The translations under genes and the position numbers were made by a program. 64,000 nucleotides of DNA from Ovis canadensis (taxonomy: Eukaryota; Chordata; Mammalia; Artiodactyla; Bovidae). Of the stretch, positions 12,100 to 29,020 are shown in pieces. Below the pieces are notes generated by a model. The model saw only the letters and a list, made by a program, of their open reading frames with translations. It did not search any database and was not told the origin of the DNA. Numbering within the stretch: position 1 is the stretch's first letter; every line of letters starts with the position of its first letter. The stretch spans positions 120,240,501-120,304,500 of the forward strand of contig NC_091248.1 in assembly GCF_042477335.2 (NCBI RefSeq), given 5' to 3'.

Positions 12100-13110
12100 T
12101 TGTTCAGTCGCTCAGTCCTGTCTGACTCTTTGTGACCCCATGGATTGCAGCATGCCAGGCTTCCCTGTCCATTAGCATCTCCTGGAGTTTGCTCAGACTC
12201 ATGTGCATTGAGTCAGTGATGCCATCCAACCATCTCATCCTCTGTCACCCCCTTCTCTTCCCACCTTCGATCTTTCCCAGCATCAGGGTCTTTTTCGATG
12301 AGTTGGCTCTTCACATCAGGTGGCCAAAGTATTGGAGTTTCAGCTTCAACATCAGTCCTTCCAATGAAATTTCAGGGTTGATTTCCTATAGGACTGACTG
12401 GTTTGACCTCCTTGCTGTCCAAGGGACTCTTAGGAGTCTTCTCCAGCACCACAGTTCAAGAGCATTAATTCTTTGGCACTCAGCCTATTTTATCATCCAG
12501 CTCTCACATCTGTACCTGACTACTGGAAAAACCATAGCTTTGACCATAGGGACCTTTGTAGGCAAAGTAATGTCTCTGCTTTTTAATATGCTGTCTAGGT
12601 TTGTCATTGCTCTTCTTCCAAGGAGCAAGCATCCTTTAATCTCATGGCTGTAGTCACTGTCAACAGTGATTTTGAAGCCTGAGAAAACAATGTTTCCATT
12701 GTTTCCCCATTTATTTACCACGAAGTGATGGGACCAGATGCCATGATCTTAGTTTTTTGAATGTTGAGTTTTAGGCCAGCTATTTCACTCTCCTCTTTCA
12801 CCTTCATCAAGAGACTCTTCAGTTCCTCTTCACTTTCTACCATTGGGGTGGTGCCATCTGCATATCTGAGGTTATTGATATTTCTCCCGGCAATCTTGAT
12901 TCCAGCTTGTGCTTCATGCAGCCTGGCATTTTGCATGGTGCACTCTGCATATAAGTTAAGTAAGCAGGATGACAATATACAGACTTGATGTACTTTCCCA
13001 ATTTTGCACCAGCCTGTGTTCCATGTCCGGTTATAATCGTTGCTTCTTGACCTGCATGCAGATGTCTCAGGAGGCCAGTAAGGCGATCTGGTATTCCCAT
13101 CTCTTTAAGA
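12100..13110 (-). mobile_element. BovB LINE 3' fragment
   Basis: Antisense BovB from the 3' tail through the RT region (YADGTTPM in place of YADDTTLM in the 12715-12975 frame). It is more diverged than the neighbouring copies. Confidence 0.87.
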
Positions 13111-13185
13111 GGGAAGGAAGGCTTAGATGAGGCCATAAAGGTGGAGCCCCCATCATGGAATTAGTGGTCTTACAAGAAGGTGATA

Positions 13186-14180
13186 CCGTCACCGAACACA
13201 AGTCCCTATGCCCAACACACAATGAAGCCGAACAATACCAAAACATTGGAGTTTGGAGAAGAGAAAAGTTTATTGCAGGGCCATGCAAGGAAACAGGTGG
13301 CTTAAACATGGAGTTTGGCTGAAACCTCAAGTTCCCTGAAAGCTGTCAGCAAAGCCCTTTTATAAGAAAATTGAGGGACGGGGTATGGTTAGTTGTTACA
13401 AACATCTTGGTGTCAGAGCCTTTGGTCTTAAGGTAGGGTCATGGCTGTCACCACGTTGCTATAAATCTCCACCAGAACAAATGTTATTCTCTGTTCTGAC
13501 AAGAAAAGGAAATGTCCCAAGGCTCTACTTTCACCTGCCAAGATCCAGGCCCTGGCTATGAAAAAGGGATGTCTGCCCAGGTCGGTTACCTGCAGCATTC
13601 AACCAGCATCCAATCTGCATCTCCCCACTAGTGCCCAGGCCCAGCTGATGAGACAGATCCCACCTGGTTCCCTCGGGATTGGGTCCCCAGACCCTGCCCA
13701 GCTGTCATCACTGAGTGTGCCAGGTGCCCAGGACCCAGCTGGCCCCCAGGCTCCTCAGGCCACCCAAAGCTGTGAAGTGGGGTATGTACCATGGACCCAT
13801 GCAGACAGCCCCAGCCATTAGGTTGCAGAGGAAGTGATGGGAGACAGACTCTTCTAGCCAGGGGGTGGCCGCAGTGAGGACTCGGTACTCTGCAGGACAC
13901 AGCCCCAAGTCTGTCCCCCCAGCCCACCCAGCTTACCTGCCTGCTCAAGGTGGGAAGGCCTGCAGGGGCTCGGGGAGAAGGCCTCCACTTACCCCTTACC
14001 ACACTCTCCTCTGGGAGGACCACAACACAGCCAACCATTGGCCAAGGGCAACTTCCACCCACCAGGTGAAAGGCCTCCTTCTAATGATCTGGTAGTAATG
14101 GTTTCTTGATAATAGGGTAACAGCTGCATGCTATTGGCTGCACTCCACTCACCCCTATTAAAGTACCAGAGTCAGCTCTC
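13186..14180 (-). mobile_element. Probable solo endogenous retrovirus LTR
   Basis: On the minus strand this holds TATAAAAG at 13357-13364 and, about 85 bp further on, AATAAA at 13269-13274, the usual LTR spacing of promoter and polyadenylation signal. No gag, pol or env frame is attached. It appears to interrupt an older repeat. Its edges, particularly the right one, are approximate and I do not name the family. Confidence 0.5.
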
Positions 14181-14467
14181 TCACGTATGTGAGGATACAA
14201 AAAGGCAGCTATCTACAAGCCAGAAACTGGGCCCCCTCCTATGTCACCTTGATCTTGAACTTTCCAGCCTCAAACACTGTAATTAATGTCTGTTACTTAA
14301 GCCACCCAATCTGTGGTTTTCTGGTTATAAAGCACCAACTAAGATAACACCCATCTATCACCCACCCATCATGTGATCCTACTGGGGATTACAAACATTT
14401 TTACCTTTCAGACCTCCTCCTCCTATTCCAATGCTTTTATGTTTACACCATATTGTATCTTTTTTCC

Positions 14468-14694
14468 TGTGTGTGCGTGCTAAGTTGCTTCTGTCTGGCC
14501 CAACTCTTTGCGATCCTAGGGACCATAGCCTCCCAAGCTCCTCTGTCCATGAGATGCTCAAGGCAAGAGCACTGGGGTGGGTTGCCATGCCCTCCTCCAG
14601 GGGATCTTCCTGACCCAGAGATCCAACCCACATTTCTTATGTCTCCTGCATTGGCAGGCAGATTCTTTACCACCAGCGCTACCTGGGAGGCACG
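14468..14694 (-). mobile_element. Bov-tA type SINE
   Basis: Antisense SINE ending near the tRNA-like head at ACCAGCGCTACCTGGGAGGC. There is no counterpart in copy B near 38.5 kb, so it probably inserted after the duplication. Confidence 0.83.
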
Positions 14695-15031
14695 TTTTTT
14701 CTTGATTCATATCAAATACACATAGGAATCATGTGTTGGGACCTGTACTCCTAGTCATTCTCTGAATGATCCAGGGAACAGTGTTACAGGGCTAAAGGAG
14801 GTATCTGTGCTTCCTCTTGGGATAAGGCTGAAAAGAACAGAGAACACCACCCTTGTAGCCTAGACTTTTATGACCTCAGGGTAATAGATCAATTTTCCAC
14901 AAACTTATCTACATTCCATCTTCACATAATAGTTCAACTCCATGTCCACTGCTTTCTCAGCAGCCAGACTGAAGAGAAAGTACATAAAAAACAACTAATG
15001 ACCCTTGAACATATTTGGTTTTATAAATGAT

Positions 15032-15037
15032 TTTATT
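15032..15037 (-). terminator. Polyadenylation signal of trypsinogen A
   Basis: AATAAA on the minus strand, about 72 nt past the stop codon. The same signal is kept in gene B at 39274-39279. Confidence 0.8.
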
Positions 15038-15108
15038 TCAGTAGTGTTTTCAGGATGGGAGGAAGGTGACGCTGGCTAACAGGGAGGGTCATGAAGAGAT
15101 GAAGCTGT

Positions 15109-18964
<3,856 letters not shown>

Positions 18965-19018
18965 GGTTGCTCACTGGTTCTGGACTAGGGACTAGGTTGC
19001 AGGGTTTCCATCCACAGC

Positions 19019-19026
19019 TATTTATA
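19019..19026 (-). promoter_or_regulatory. TATA box of trypsinogen A
   Basis: TATAAATA on the minus strand, 55-62 bp upstream of the ATG, in a 5' flank well conserved between the two genes. Gene B has TATAAGTA at 43168-43175. Confidence 0.75.
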
Positions 19027-21809
19027 TGTCTAGGTTTGTCATTGACACCCATGGCCACAGGTGCCAGAAATGTGATTTCCCTGGAAAATCACAAATCCAA
19101 ATTTAGAATTCAATTCCATGCCACACTGAAGATAAGTCAGCATCCAATTTAAACATCCGCCTGTGTCCACTTTTCCAGAAGGTTATGGGAATGGAAGAAA
19201 TGAGTCCACCTGGTGGACACTGCTCCCCTAAATAAAAAAGTAAGTTGGGGAAAGATCACACAACAGGGCTACAGGTGGCTTGATTCCCAGACAAAAAATT
19301 TAGGTCCTTGGTTGTCTCAAGTGTGAACTTTTATCCTGAGGATGATTATCTTGAGAGCTACATCCTTGATGTTTAATTAATATTGCCTGTTTCACAATTA
19401 TATAATCTGTCTTGTGGTAGCTCTGGCCTTGTATACCCATGTTAATGTTTTGTTATTAATAGGAACACTTGTAGCCCTAAGAAAAGAACAAAAATTTTAT
19501 TCAAAACCACAATAGTTCAAAATAGAGAAGAGAAATTGAGCCCAATTTATACTTATCTGAGCTTACTGTTTAATAGGCATATTCTAAATACTTAGCCTAT
19601 GTCAAATTAGTAAATCTCTAGACAAACCTATAAGATCCCTCTTATGATTTTCATATCACAGATGAGAAAACTGAAGGCTCACAAAAATACAAGGGACTTT
19701 GCTAAAATCACAAGGCAAGTCCATGGTAGGGTCAGGATTCCAGCCTTGGAAATCTGGCTTCAGTGTCTATGCTCTCAACCACTATGTAACACTTCCCTAG
19801 TCAGTTCACCAAAATCTGGAGGCTGAAATGTTACAGAATTTTTGGCCAGCGAAAAGACAATGGGAATTTATTGAGTGCTTATAATGTATCAAACACGGGG
19901 GACGGGCCTTCTGAACATCAGCTCATTCAGTCCTTACAAACAGCTTTGTGAGTGCTGCGCTCTAAGTTTTGCCATTTTTATAGATGGAGGACTTGTACTT
20001 AGAGAAGCTAAGATTTTTTCCACAAATTTTCAGTTCTGTGAGGTGATCCATACAGGATTCAAACACAGTAAGCCTCACCTCAGAGCCCATGCCTTCCACA
20101 TGATGCCATACACATATCAGAGGAATGATGAAATAACATACTTTAAGGCAGGACAGCAAAAATTAAACAATTTAACATTTTCTTTGCGTCACTTTGGACT
20201 TCTTCCTTTCCTCCTAATGTGCAGTGTGCTTCCACTTTTCACAGCTCCTCAAAAATGGAGTGGTTGCAAGACAGTAAAGTTCTTTTTTTCCATTTCTTCT
20301 GAAGCTAGCAATATAACTTCTTAAAAGTTTTGTGTTTTCCCAGCTCTGTAGGGGTCATGATGTCTTGCTTCTTGCTTTGTACATGCTTACCTGGACTGTG
20401 TATCCTTGGTGAACTTTACGTAAGCTATCACCATGTCATTTCAGTGTATGATCCTGGGACTCGAAAATGTATATATCTGTGCCTTTGATGTCTAACAGGC
20501 AGAACAGTCTTCAGAGCTTCTTACAGTCTGTCTCACGGGTTGTAATCCTCAGCTTGGGTTGTGTAAAATTCCCCTTTTCCCCCCTTAATTTGATTGCTGA
20601 TTGAATTTTTCTCCATAGGAGAAAACTCTGAATTCTACCAAATCAAGGGATGATTACAAGGAGCATAGGAAATTCTGAAATATCCAAGAAATGGGTTCTT
20701 GGAGCAAGAACTGTCATAATAAATGCGACACAGCAGAGTACCCGGGAGAGGTGAATCTAAGTGAGAATGAACCTCTAGCTAGATTATAGCAAGATTCTGC
20801 ACCTATACGATGCATCTGAATGGCATCCTATGATGCTGTTTCTTCTTTAGCAAATTGTCACTCCTAAAGTAGTTCTGTGTCTTTTTCATTTGAAAGTTTT
20901 CTGATATGAAGATAACTTAGTAGAAGGCAGAGTGTCTCCACTCTGACACTGTTGATAGTATGAGCCAGATAACTGCTGTGGGGTGTTAGCCAGCACATTG
21001 TAGGATATTCATCAACATCCCTGGCTTAAAGTTACAAGTAGCACTAGTCTTCCTCTAGTTATGACCAAAAGTGTCTCCAAATGTTGCTGAATGTTCTCTC
21101 AGTGGTCCATTTCATCCCCAGTTGAGGATGACTCAATGGAGGTAAAATATAGCAGAGCAGCTTCTAAGGATGCAGCCATAGAAAGTGCCTATATTGTCCT
21201 TAATTGAACTCATACCCACTGAGACCATTGTACACGAGGCAGGAAGCTACCAGTCACTAATGCCTAGAAATCAAGAAATGCTAAGGAGTAAGAGGAGAAC
21301 CAGATCCAGAATGAAAAATGGGGTATCTTCTCATCATATTTAATTATCTTCCATTTTTGAAACCTCCACAATGAGGTATTGGGTATTGTATTATTCTATA
21401 TCATCCCTGAAACTTCCCCCCAACTTCATTAAGGATCTTAACCCATACAAAAACACATTCTAGAGAAGAGTTTGCACAATAATTGGCTTGTGTGCTGCTG
21501 TGTCCTAGAGGTCTCTGTATGGTGTACCCTGGGCTTTTTTACTTGAATTCCTTCTATCAGGATGGGAAAGAATGAAGGGTCCAAGTTTAGGACAGTTATC
21601 TAGGAAGAAAGGCAAATTCCCAACAAAACCCCTTGAGACCTGTCTGGCTGCAGTGTGATGATTCTTCACTCATCTAAAGCAGTAGCAGGAATATAAGAAA
21701 TGCCAAGTGATTATTTCCAGACTTCAGTAGTTCCCATACAACTTTCACACATGTTGCATGTAAACTGCTTAGCATAGTGTTTGTACTCTAGTTACCTTCT
21801 CACTTTCTT
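19027..21809. other. 5' flank of trypsinogen A, no gene seen
   Basis: Duplicated non-coding DNA, alignable with 43176-45690. The first 200 bp is highly conserved between copies. A palindromic CCACCTGGTGG at about 19207-19217 contains an E-box and is altered in copy B. The open frames (for example 19875-20324) are not conserved in copy B and are not genes. Confidence 0.6.
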
Positions 21810-24699
21810 TTTTTTTCTTTTTAATTTATGTTTTAATTGAAGGATAATTGCTTTACAGAATTTTGTTGTTCTCTGTCAACCTTAACCTGGATCAGCCATA
21901 GGTATACATATATCCCCTCCCTTTTGAACCTCCCTCCCATCTCCCTCCCCATCCCACCCCTCTAGGTTGATACAGAACCCCTGTTTGAGTTTCCTGAGCC
22001 ATATAGCAAATTCCTGTTGGCTATCTATTTTACATATGGTAATGTAAGTTTCCATGTTACTCTGTCCATACATCTCACCCTCTCCTCCCCTCTCCCCATG
22101 TCCATAAATCTATTCTCTATGTCTGTTTCTCCATTGCTGCCTTGTAAATAATTTCTTCTTTTTTACTGAAGAAATTTTTATTCTAAAAATGTAGAAATTT
22201 TCTAGATTCCATATATGTGCATTAGAATACGATATTTATTTTTCTCTTTCTGACTTACTTCACTCTGTGTAATAGGTTCTAGGTTCATGCACCTCTTCAG
22301 AACTGACTCAAATGCATTCCTTTTTATGGCTGAGTGATATTCCATTCTGTATATATATCACAATTACTTCATCCATTCATCTATCGATGGACATCTAGGT
22401 TGCTTCCATGTTCTAGCTGTTGTAAATAGTGCTGCAGTGAACAATGGGATACATGTGTCTTTTTCAATTTTGGCTTCCTTAGGGTATATGCCTAGGAGTG
22501 GGATTGCTGGGTCATATAGTGGTTTTATTCCTAGTTTTTTAAGGAATCTCCATACCATCTTCCATAGGGGCTATATCAATTTTCATTCTCACCAACAATG
22601 CAAGAATGTTCCCTTTTCTCCAAATCCTTTCCAGCATTTATTTTTTGTAGTCTTTTTGATGATGGCCATTCTGAATAGTGTGAGGTGATATCTCATTGTG
22701 GTTTTGATTTGCATTTCTCTAATAATGAGCAATGTTGAGCATCTTTTCACGTGTTTGTTAGCCATCTGTATGTCTTCCTTGGAGAAATGTCTGTTTAGGT
22801 CTTTTCCCCACTTTTTCATTGGGTTGTTTGTTTTTCTGGCATTGAGTTGTATGAGCTGCTTGTATATTTTGGATGTTAATCCTTGGTCAGTTGTTTCATT
22901 TGCTATTCTTTTCTCCCATTCTGAAGGTTGTCTTTTCACTTTGCTTAGTTTCCTTTGCTGTGCAAAAGCTTTTAAGTTTAATCAGGTCCCACTTGTTTTC
23001 TTTTGTTTTTATTTCTGTTCCTCTAGGAGGTGGGTCATAGAGGATCTTGCTTTGATTTATGTCATTGAGTTTTGCCTATGTTTTCCTCTAAGGGTTTTAT
23101 AGTTTCTGGTCTTAACATTTAAGTCTTTAATCCTTTTTGAGTTTATCTTTGTGTATGATGTTAGGAAGTATTCTAATTTTATTCTTTTACATGTAGCTGT
23201 CCAGTTTTCCCAGTACTATTTATTGAAGAGGCTGTCTTTGCCCCATTGTATATTCTTGCCTCCTTTGTCAAAAATAAGGTACCCATAGGTGCATGGGTTT
23301 ATTTCTGGGCTTTCTGTCTTGTTCCATTGGTCTATATTTCTATTTTTGTGCCAGTACCATACTGTCTTGATGACTATAGCTTTGTAGTATAATCTGAAAT
23401 CAGGAAGGTTGATTCTTCCAGCTCCATTCTTCTTTCTCAAGGCTCTTTTGGCTATTCGGGGTCTTGTGTGTTTCCATATGAATTGTGAAAATTTTTGTTC
23501 TAGTTCTGTGAAAGATGTCATTGGTAATTTGATAGGGATTGCACTGAATCTGTCGATTGCCTTTGGTTGTATTGTCATTTTCACAATATTTATTCTTCCT
23601 ACCCAGGAACATGGAATATCTCTCCATCTGTTTATGTCATCTTTGATTTCTTTCATTTTTTTCATTTATTCCTGCTTGGATCTTTATGATTTCTTTTCTT
23701 CTACTAATTTTGGGGTTTTTTGTTTTGATTTTTCCAGTTGTTTTACATGTAAAGTTAGGTTGTCCATTCGATGTTTTCCTTGTTTCTTGAGGTAGGATCG
23801 TATTGCTATCAACTTCCCTCTTAGAACTGCATTTACTGCATCCCATAGGTTTTGAATTGTCATGTTTTCATTGTCATTTGTTTCTAGAAATTTTTTGATT
23901 TCCCTTTTGATTTCTTCAGTAACCTGTTGGCTATTTAAAATCGTGTTGTTTAACCTCCATGTGTTTGTGTTTCTACAGGTTTTTTTTTTTTCTCTTGTAA
24001 TTGATATCTAGTCTCATAGCATCGTGGTTGGAGAGGGTGCTTGATACAATTTCTTTTTTTTCTTTTACAATTTCAATTTTCTTAAATTTACTGAGGTTTG
24101 ATTTGTGACCCCAAATGTGGTCTATCCTGGATAACATTCCATGTGCCCTTCAGAAGAAGCAGTATTCTTCTGCATTTGGATAGAATGTCCTGAAGATATA
24201 AATGAAATCCATCTCATCTAACGTATCATTTAAGACTTGTGTTTCCTTATTAATTTTCTGTTTTGATGATCTGTCCATTGGTGTGAGTGAGGTGTTAAAG
24301 TCTCCTACTGTTATTTCATTACTATCAATTTCTCCTTTTATATCTGTGAGTGTTTGTCTTATGTATTAAGGTGCTCCCATGTTGGGTTCACAGATATTTA
24401 CAATTGTTATGTCTCTCTCTTGGATTGACCCCTTGATCATGATATAGTGTCTTTCCATATCTCTTGTAATCTTCTTTATTTTAAAGTCTATTGTGTCTGA
24501 TATGAGGATTGCTACTCCAGCTTTCATTTGCTTCTCATTTGCAAGGAATATATATTTGCATCCTCTCACTTTCACTCTATATACATCTTTAGGTCTGAAG
24601 TGGGTTACTTGTAGACAGCATATATATGGGTCTTGCTTTTGTATTCATTCAGCCAGTTTGTGTCTTTTGGTTGGAGTATTTAATCCATTTACATTTAAA

Positions 24700-27600
24700 G
24701 TTCAGCTCAGTTGCTCAGTCACCTCTGACTCTTTGTGACACCTGTGGACTGCAGCACGCCAAGCCACCCTGTCCATCACAAATTCCTGGAGTTTACTCAA
24801 ACTCATGTCCATTAAGTCAGTGATGTCATTCAACCATCTCATTCTCTGTCGTCCCTTTCTCCTCCTGCTTTCAATCATTCCCAGCATCAGGGTCTTTTCA
24901 AAGGAATCAGTTCTTCGCATTAGGTGGCCAAAGTATTGGAGTTTCAGCTTCAACATCAGACCTTCCAGTGAATATTCAGGACTGATTTCCTTTAGGATGT
25001 ACTGGTTGTATCTCTTTGCAATCCAAGGGATATTCAAGAGTCTTCCCCAACACCACAGTTCAAAAGCATCAAATGTTCAGCACTCAACTTTCCTTATAGT
25101 CCAACTCTCATATCCATACATGACTAGCTGGACCTTTGTTGGCAAAGTAATGTCTCTGCTTTTTAATATGCTGTCTAGTTTGGGCATAACTTTTCTTCCA
25201 TGTGCTAGCAAATATCTTTTCATTTCATGGCTGCAGTCACCATCTGCATTGATTTTGGAGCCCCCAAAATAAATTCTATCACTCTTTCCACTGTTTCCCC
25301 ATCTATTTGCCATGAAGTGATGGGACCAGATGCCATGATCATAGTTTTCTGAATGTTGAGCTTTAAGCCAACTTTTTCACTCTCATTTTTCACTTTCATC
25401 AAGAGGCTCTTTACTTCTTCTTTGCTTTCTGCCATAAGTGTGATGTCATTTGCATATTTGAGGTTATTGATATTTTCCCAGCAATCTTGATTCCAGCTTG
25501 TGCTTCATCCAACACAGCGTTTCTCATGATGTACTCTACATACAAGTTAAATAAGCAGAGAGGCAATTTACAGCCTTGACATACTCCTTTCCCTATTTGG
25601 AACCAGTCTATTTTTTCATGTACAGGTCTAACTGTTGCTTCCAGACCTGCATACAGATTTCTCAGAAGGCAGGTCAGGTGGTCTGGTATTCCCATCTCTT
25701 GAAGAGTTTTCCACAGTTTGTGGTAATCCACACAGTCAAAGGCTTTGGCATCGTCAATAAAGCAGAAATAGATTTTTTTTTTGGAACTCTCTTGCTTTTT
25801 CAATAATCCAACAGATGTTGGAAATTTGATCACTGGTTCCTCTGCCTTTTCTAAATCCAGCTTGAACATCTGGAAGTTAATGGTTCACGTATTGCTGAAG
25901 CCTGGCTTGGAGAATTTTGAGCATTACTCTACTAGCGTGTGAGGTGAGTGCAATTGGCATTGCCTTTCTTTGGGATTAGAATGAAAGCTGACCTTTCCCA
26001 CTCCTGTGGTCACTGCTGAGTTTTCCAAATTTGCTGGCATATCGAGTGAAGCATTTTCATAGCATCATCTTTTAGGATTTGAAGTAGTTCAACTGGAATT
26101 CCATCACTTCCACTAGATTTGTTCACAGTGATGCTTCCTAAGTCCCACTTGACTTCACATTCCAGGATGTCTGGCTCTAGGTGAATGATCATACCACAGT
26201 GATTATCTGGGTAATGAAGATTTTTTAAATATAAGTCTTCTGTGTGTTCTTGCCACCTCTTTTTAATATCTTCTGCTTCTGTTAGGTCCATACCCTTTCT
26301 GTCCTTTATTGAGCCCATCTTTGCATGAAATGTTCCCTTGGTATCTCTGATTTTCTTGAAGAGATTTCTAGTCTTTCCCATTCTACTATTTTTCTCTATT
26401 TATTTGCACTGATCACTGAGGAAGGCTTTCTTTTATCTCTCCTTGCTAGTCTTTGGAACTCTGAATTTAAATGGGTATATCTTTCCTTTTCTCCTCTTCT
26501 TTTTGCTTCTCTTCTTTTCACAGCTATTTGTAAGGCCTCCTCAGACATCCATTTTGCTTTTTTGCATTTATTTTTCTTGGGGATGGTCTTGATTCCTGTC
26601 TCCTGTACAATGTCACAAACCTCCATCCATAGTTCACCAGGGACTTTGTCTGTCAGATCTAGTTCCTTAATTCTATTTCTCACTTCTACTATATGATCAT
26701 AAGGGATTTGATTTAGGTCATACCTGAATGGTCTAGTGGTTTTCCCTACTTTCTTCAATTTAAGTCTGAATTTGGCAATAAGGAGTTCATGATCTGAGCC
26801 ATAGACAGCTCCCAGTCTTGTTTTTGCTGACCGTATAGAGCTTCTCCATCTTTGGCTGCAAAGAATATAATCATTCTGATTTCAGTATTGACCATCTGGT
26901 GATGTCCATGTGTAGAGTCTTCTCTTGTTGTTGGAAGAGGGTGTTTGCCATGACCAGTGTGTTCTCTTGGCAAAACTCTATTAGCCTTTGCCTTGCTTCA
27001 TTCTGTACTTCAAGGCCAAATTTGCCTGTTACTCCAGGTATTTCTTGACTTCCTACTTTTGCATTCCAGTCCCCTATAATGAAAAGGACATCCTTTGGGG
27101 GTGTTAGTTCTAGAAGGTCTTGGGGTCTTCATAGAACCGTTCAACTTCAGTTTCTTCAGCATTACTGATTGGGGCATAGACTTGGATTACTGTGATATTG
27201 AATGGTTTGCCTTGGAAATGAAGAGATCATTCTGTCATTTTTGAAATTGCATCCAAGTACTGCATTTCAGACTCTTTTGTTGGCCATGATGGCTACTCCA
27301 TTTCTTCTAAGGGATTCTTGCCCACAATAGTAGATATAATGGTCATCTGAGTTAAATTCACCCATTCCAGTCCATTTTAGTTCTCTGATTCCTAAAATGT
27401 CAACGTTCAGTCTTGCCATCTCCTGTTTGACCATTTCCAATTTGCCTTGATTTGTGGACTTGATGTGAAGAGCTGTCTCATTTGAAAAGACCCTGATGCT
27501 GGGAAAGATTGAGGGCAGGAGAAGAAGGGGACGACAGAGGATGAGATGGTTGGATGGCATCACTGACTCAATGGACATGAGTTTGGGTAAACTCCGGGAG

Positions 27601-28276
27601 TTGGTGATGGACAGGGAGGCCTGGTGTGCTGCGATTCATGGGATCACAAAGAGTCGGACATGACTGGGGGACTGAACTGAACTGAACGGACCTAACATTC
27701 CAGGTTCCTATGCAATATTGCTTTTTACAGCATCAGACTTTGCTTCTATCACCAGTCCCATCCACAACTGGGTGTTGTTTTCACTTTGGCTCTGTCTCTC
27801 CATTCTTTCTGGAGTTATTTCTCCACTGATCTCCAGTAGCATGTTGGGTACCTACCGACCTGGGGAGTTCATCTTTCAGCGTCCTATCTTTTTTGCCTTT
27901 TCATACTGTTCACAAGGTTCTTAAGGCAAGAATACTGAAGTGGTTTGCCACTTCCTTCTCCAGTGGACCACATTTTGTCAGAACTCTACACCATGCTCAG
28001 TAAATCTTTAGTCCAATTTTCTGTTTATGGGTGGAGCTATGTTTCCTCCCTGCTATTTACCTGGGGCCAAACTATGGTGGAGGTAATGAAGATAATGGCG
28101 ACCTCCTTCAGAAGATCCCATTCATGCACTGTTACACTCACTGCCCCCAACCCTGCAGCAGGCCACCACCAACCCATGCCTCTGCTGGAGACTCCTGGAC
28201 ACTCCTGGGCAAGTCTGGGTCAGTCTCTTGTTGGGTCACTGCTCCTTTCTCCTGGATCTTGGTGCACAAAATGTAA
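24700..28276 (-). mobile_element. BovB LINE, nearly full-length, nested in L1
   Basis: Antisense BovB with 3' tail at 24700. RT-region frames are at 25077-25869 and 26010-26381, the region between endonuclease and RT at 26396-26758, the endonuclease portion about 26760-27460 and 27690-27720, and 5' UTR to about 28276. Many stops and frameshifts interrupt it. It is itself split by a sense BovB tail at 27463-27687. Confidence 0.85.
27463..27687 (+). mobile_element. BovB 3' tail nested inside the antisense BovB
   Basis: Sense BovB 3' end with an (ACTGAACTGA) tail. Antisense BovB sequence reads TTGATTTGTGGACT on the left and GGACCTAACATTCC on the right, so the host element resumes where it left off; a short GGACC/GGACT repeat may be the target duplication. 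Confidence 0.8.
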
Positions 28277-28470
28277 AGGTTGGGCTTCCCTTGTGGCTCA
28301 GCCAGTAAAGAACTTCCCTGCAATGTGGAAAACCTGGGTTCGATCCCTGGGCTGGGAAGATCCCCTGGAGAAGGGAAAGAGTACCCACTCCAGTATTCTG
28401 GACTAGAGAATTCCATGGAAGTATGTCCATGGGGTTGCAAAGAGTCAGACACAACTGAGCAACCACCAAG
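28277..28470 (+). mobile_element. Bov-tA type SINE
   Basis: Complete sense copy from the tRNA-like head (GGGCTTCCCTTGTGGCTCAG) to the ACTGAGCAACC end, placed at the 5' edge of the nested BovB. Confidence 0.9.
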
Positions 28471-29020
28471 TAGGAACGTTTGAAGTAATTGTTGATATAT
28501 ATGTTCCTATTGTCATTTTCTTGATTGCTTGGGTTTGATTTTGTAGATCCTTTTTATTCTCTTGTATTTCTTGACTATATATGTCCCTTTAACATTTGTT
28601 GTAAATGAATTCTCTTAACCTTTGCTTGTCTGAAAAGCTTTTTATTTCTCCATCAATTTTGAATGAGATACTTGCTGGCTACAGCAATCTTAATTGTAAG
28701 TCTTCCCCTTTCAGTACTTTAAATATATCCTGCCATTCCCTTCTCTCCTGCAGAGTTTCTGCTGAAAGACCAGCTGTTAAGCATATGGGGTTTCCCTTGT
28801 AAACCTGTTGCTTTTCCATTGCTGCTTTTAATATTGTTTCTTTGTGTTTAGTCATTGTTAGTTTGATTAGTATGTGTCTTGGCATGTTTCTCCTTGGGTT
28901 TATCCTGTATAGGACTCTTTGTGCGTCTTGGACTTGATTTTTTTTTTTTTCATGTTGGAGAAATCTTCAACTATAACCTTTTCAAAAATTTTCTCATACC
29001 CTTTCTTTTTTTCTTCTTCT

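Noticed and set aside
13628-14062. 144-codon Pro/Gly/Trp-rich frame
   Set aside because: Lies in a GC-rich part of the presumed LTR where stops are rare; frames on both strands and no family features.
19875-20324. 149-codon plus-strand frame in the trypsinogen A flank
   Set aside because: The aligned sequence in copy B (about 44230-44480) does not keep the frame, so it is not a constrained gene.
28277-28350. tRNA-like sequence at the SINE head
   Set aside because: It is the tRNA-derived head of Bov-tA. It does not fold into a complete cloverleaf that I can support and is not a tRNA gene.
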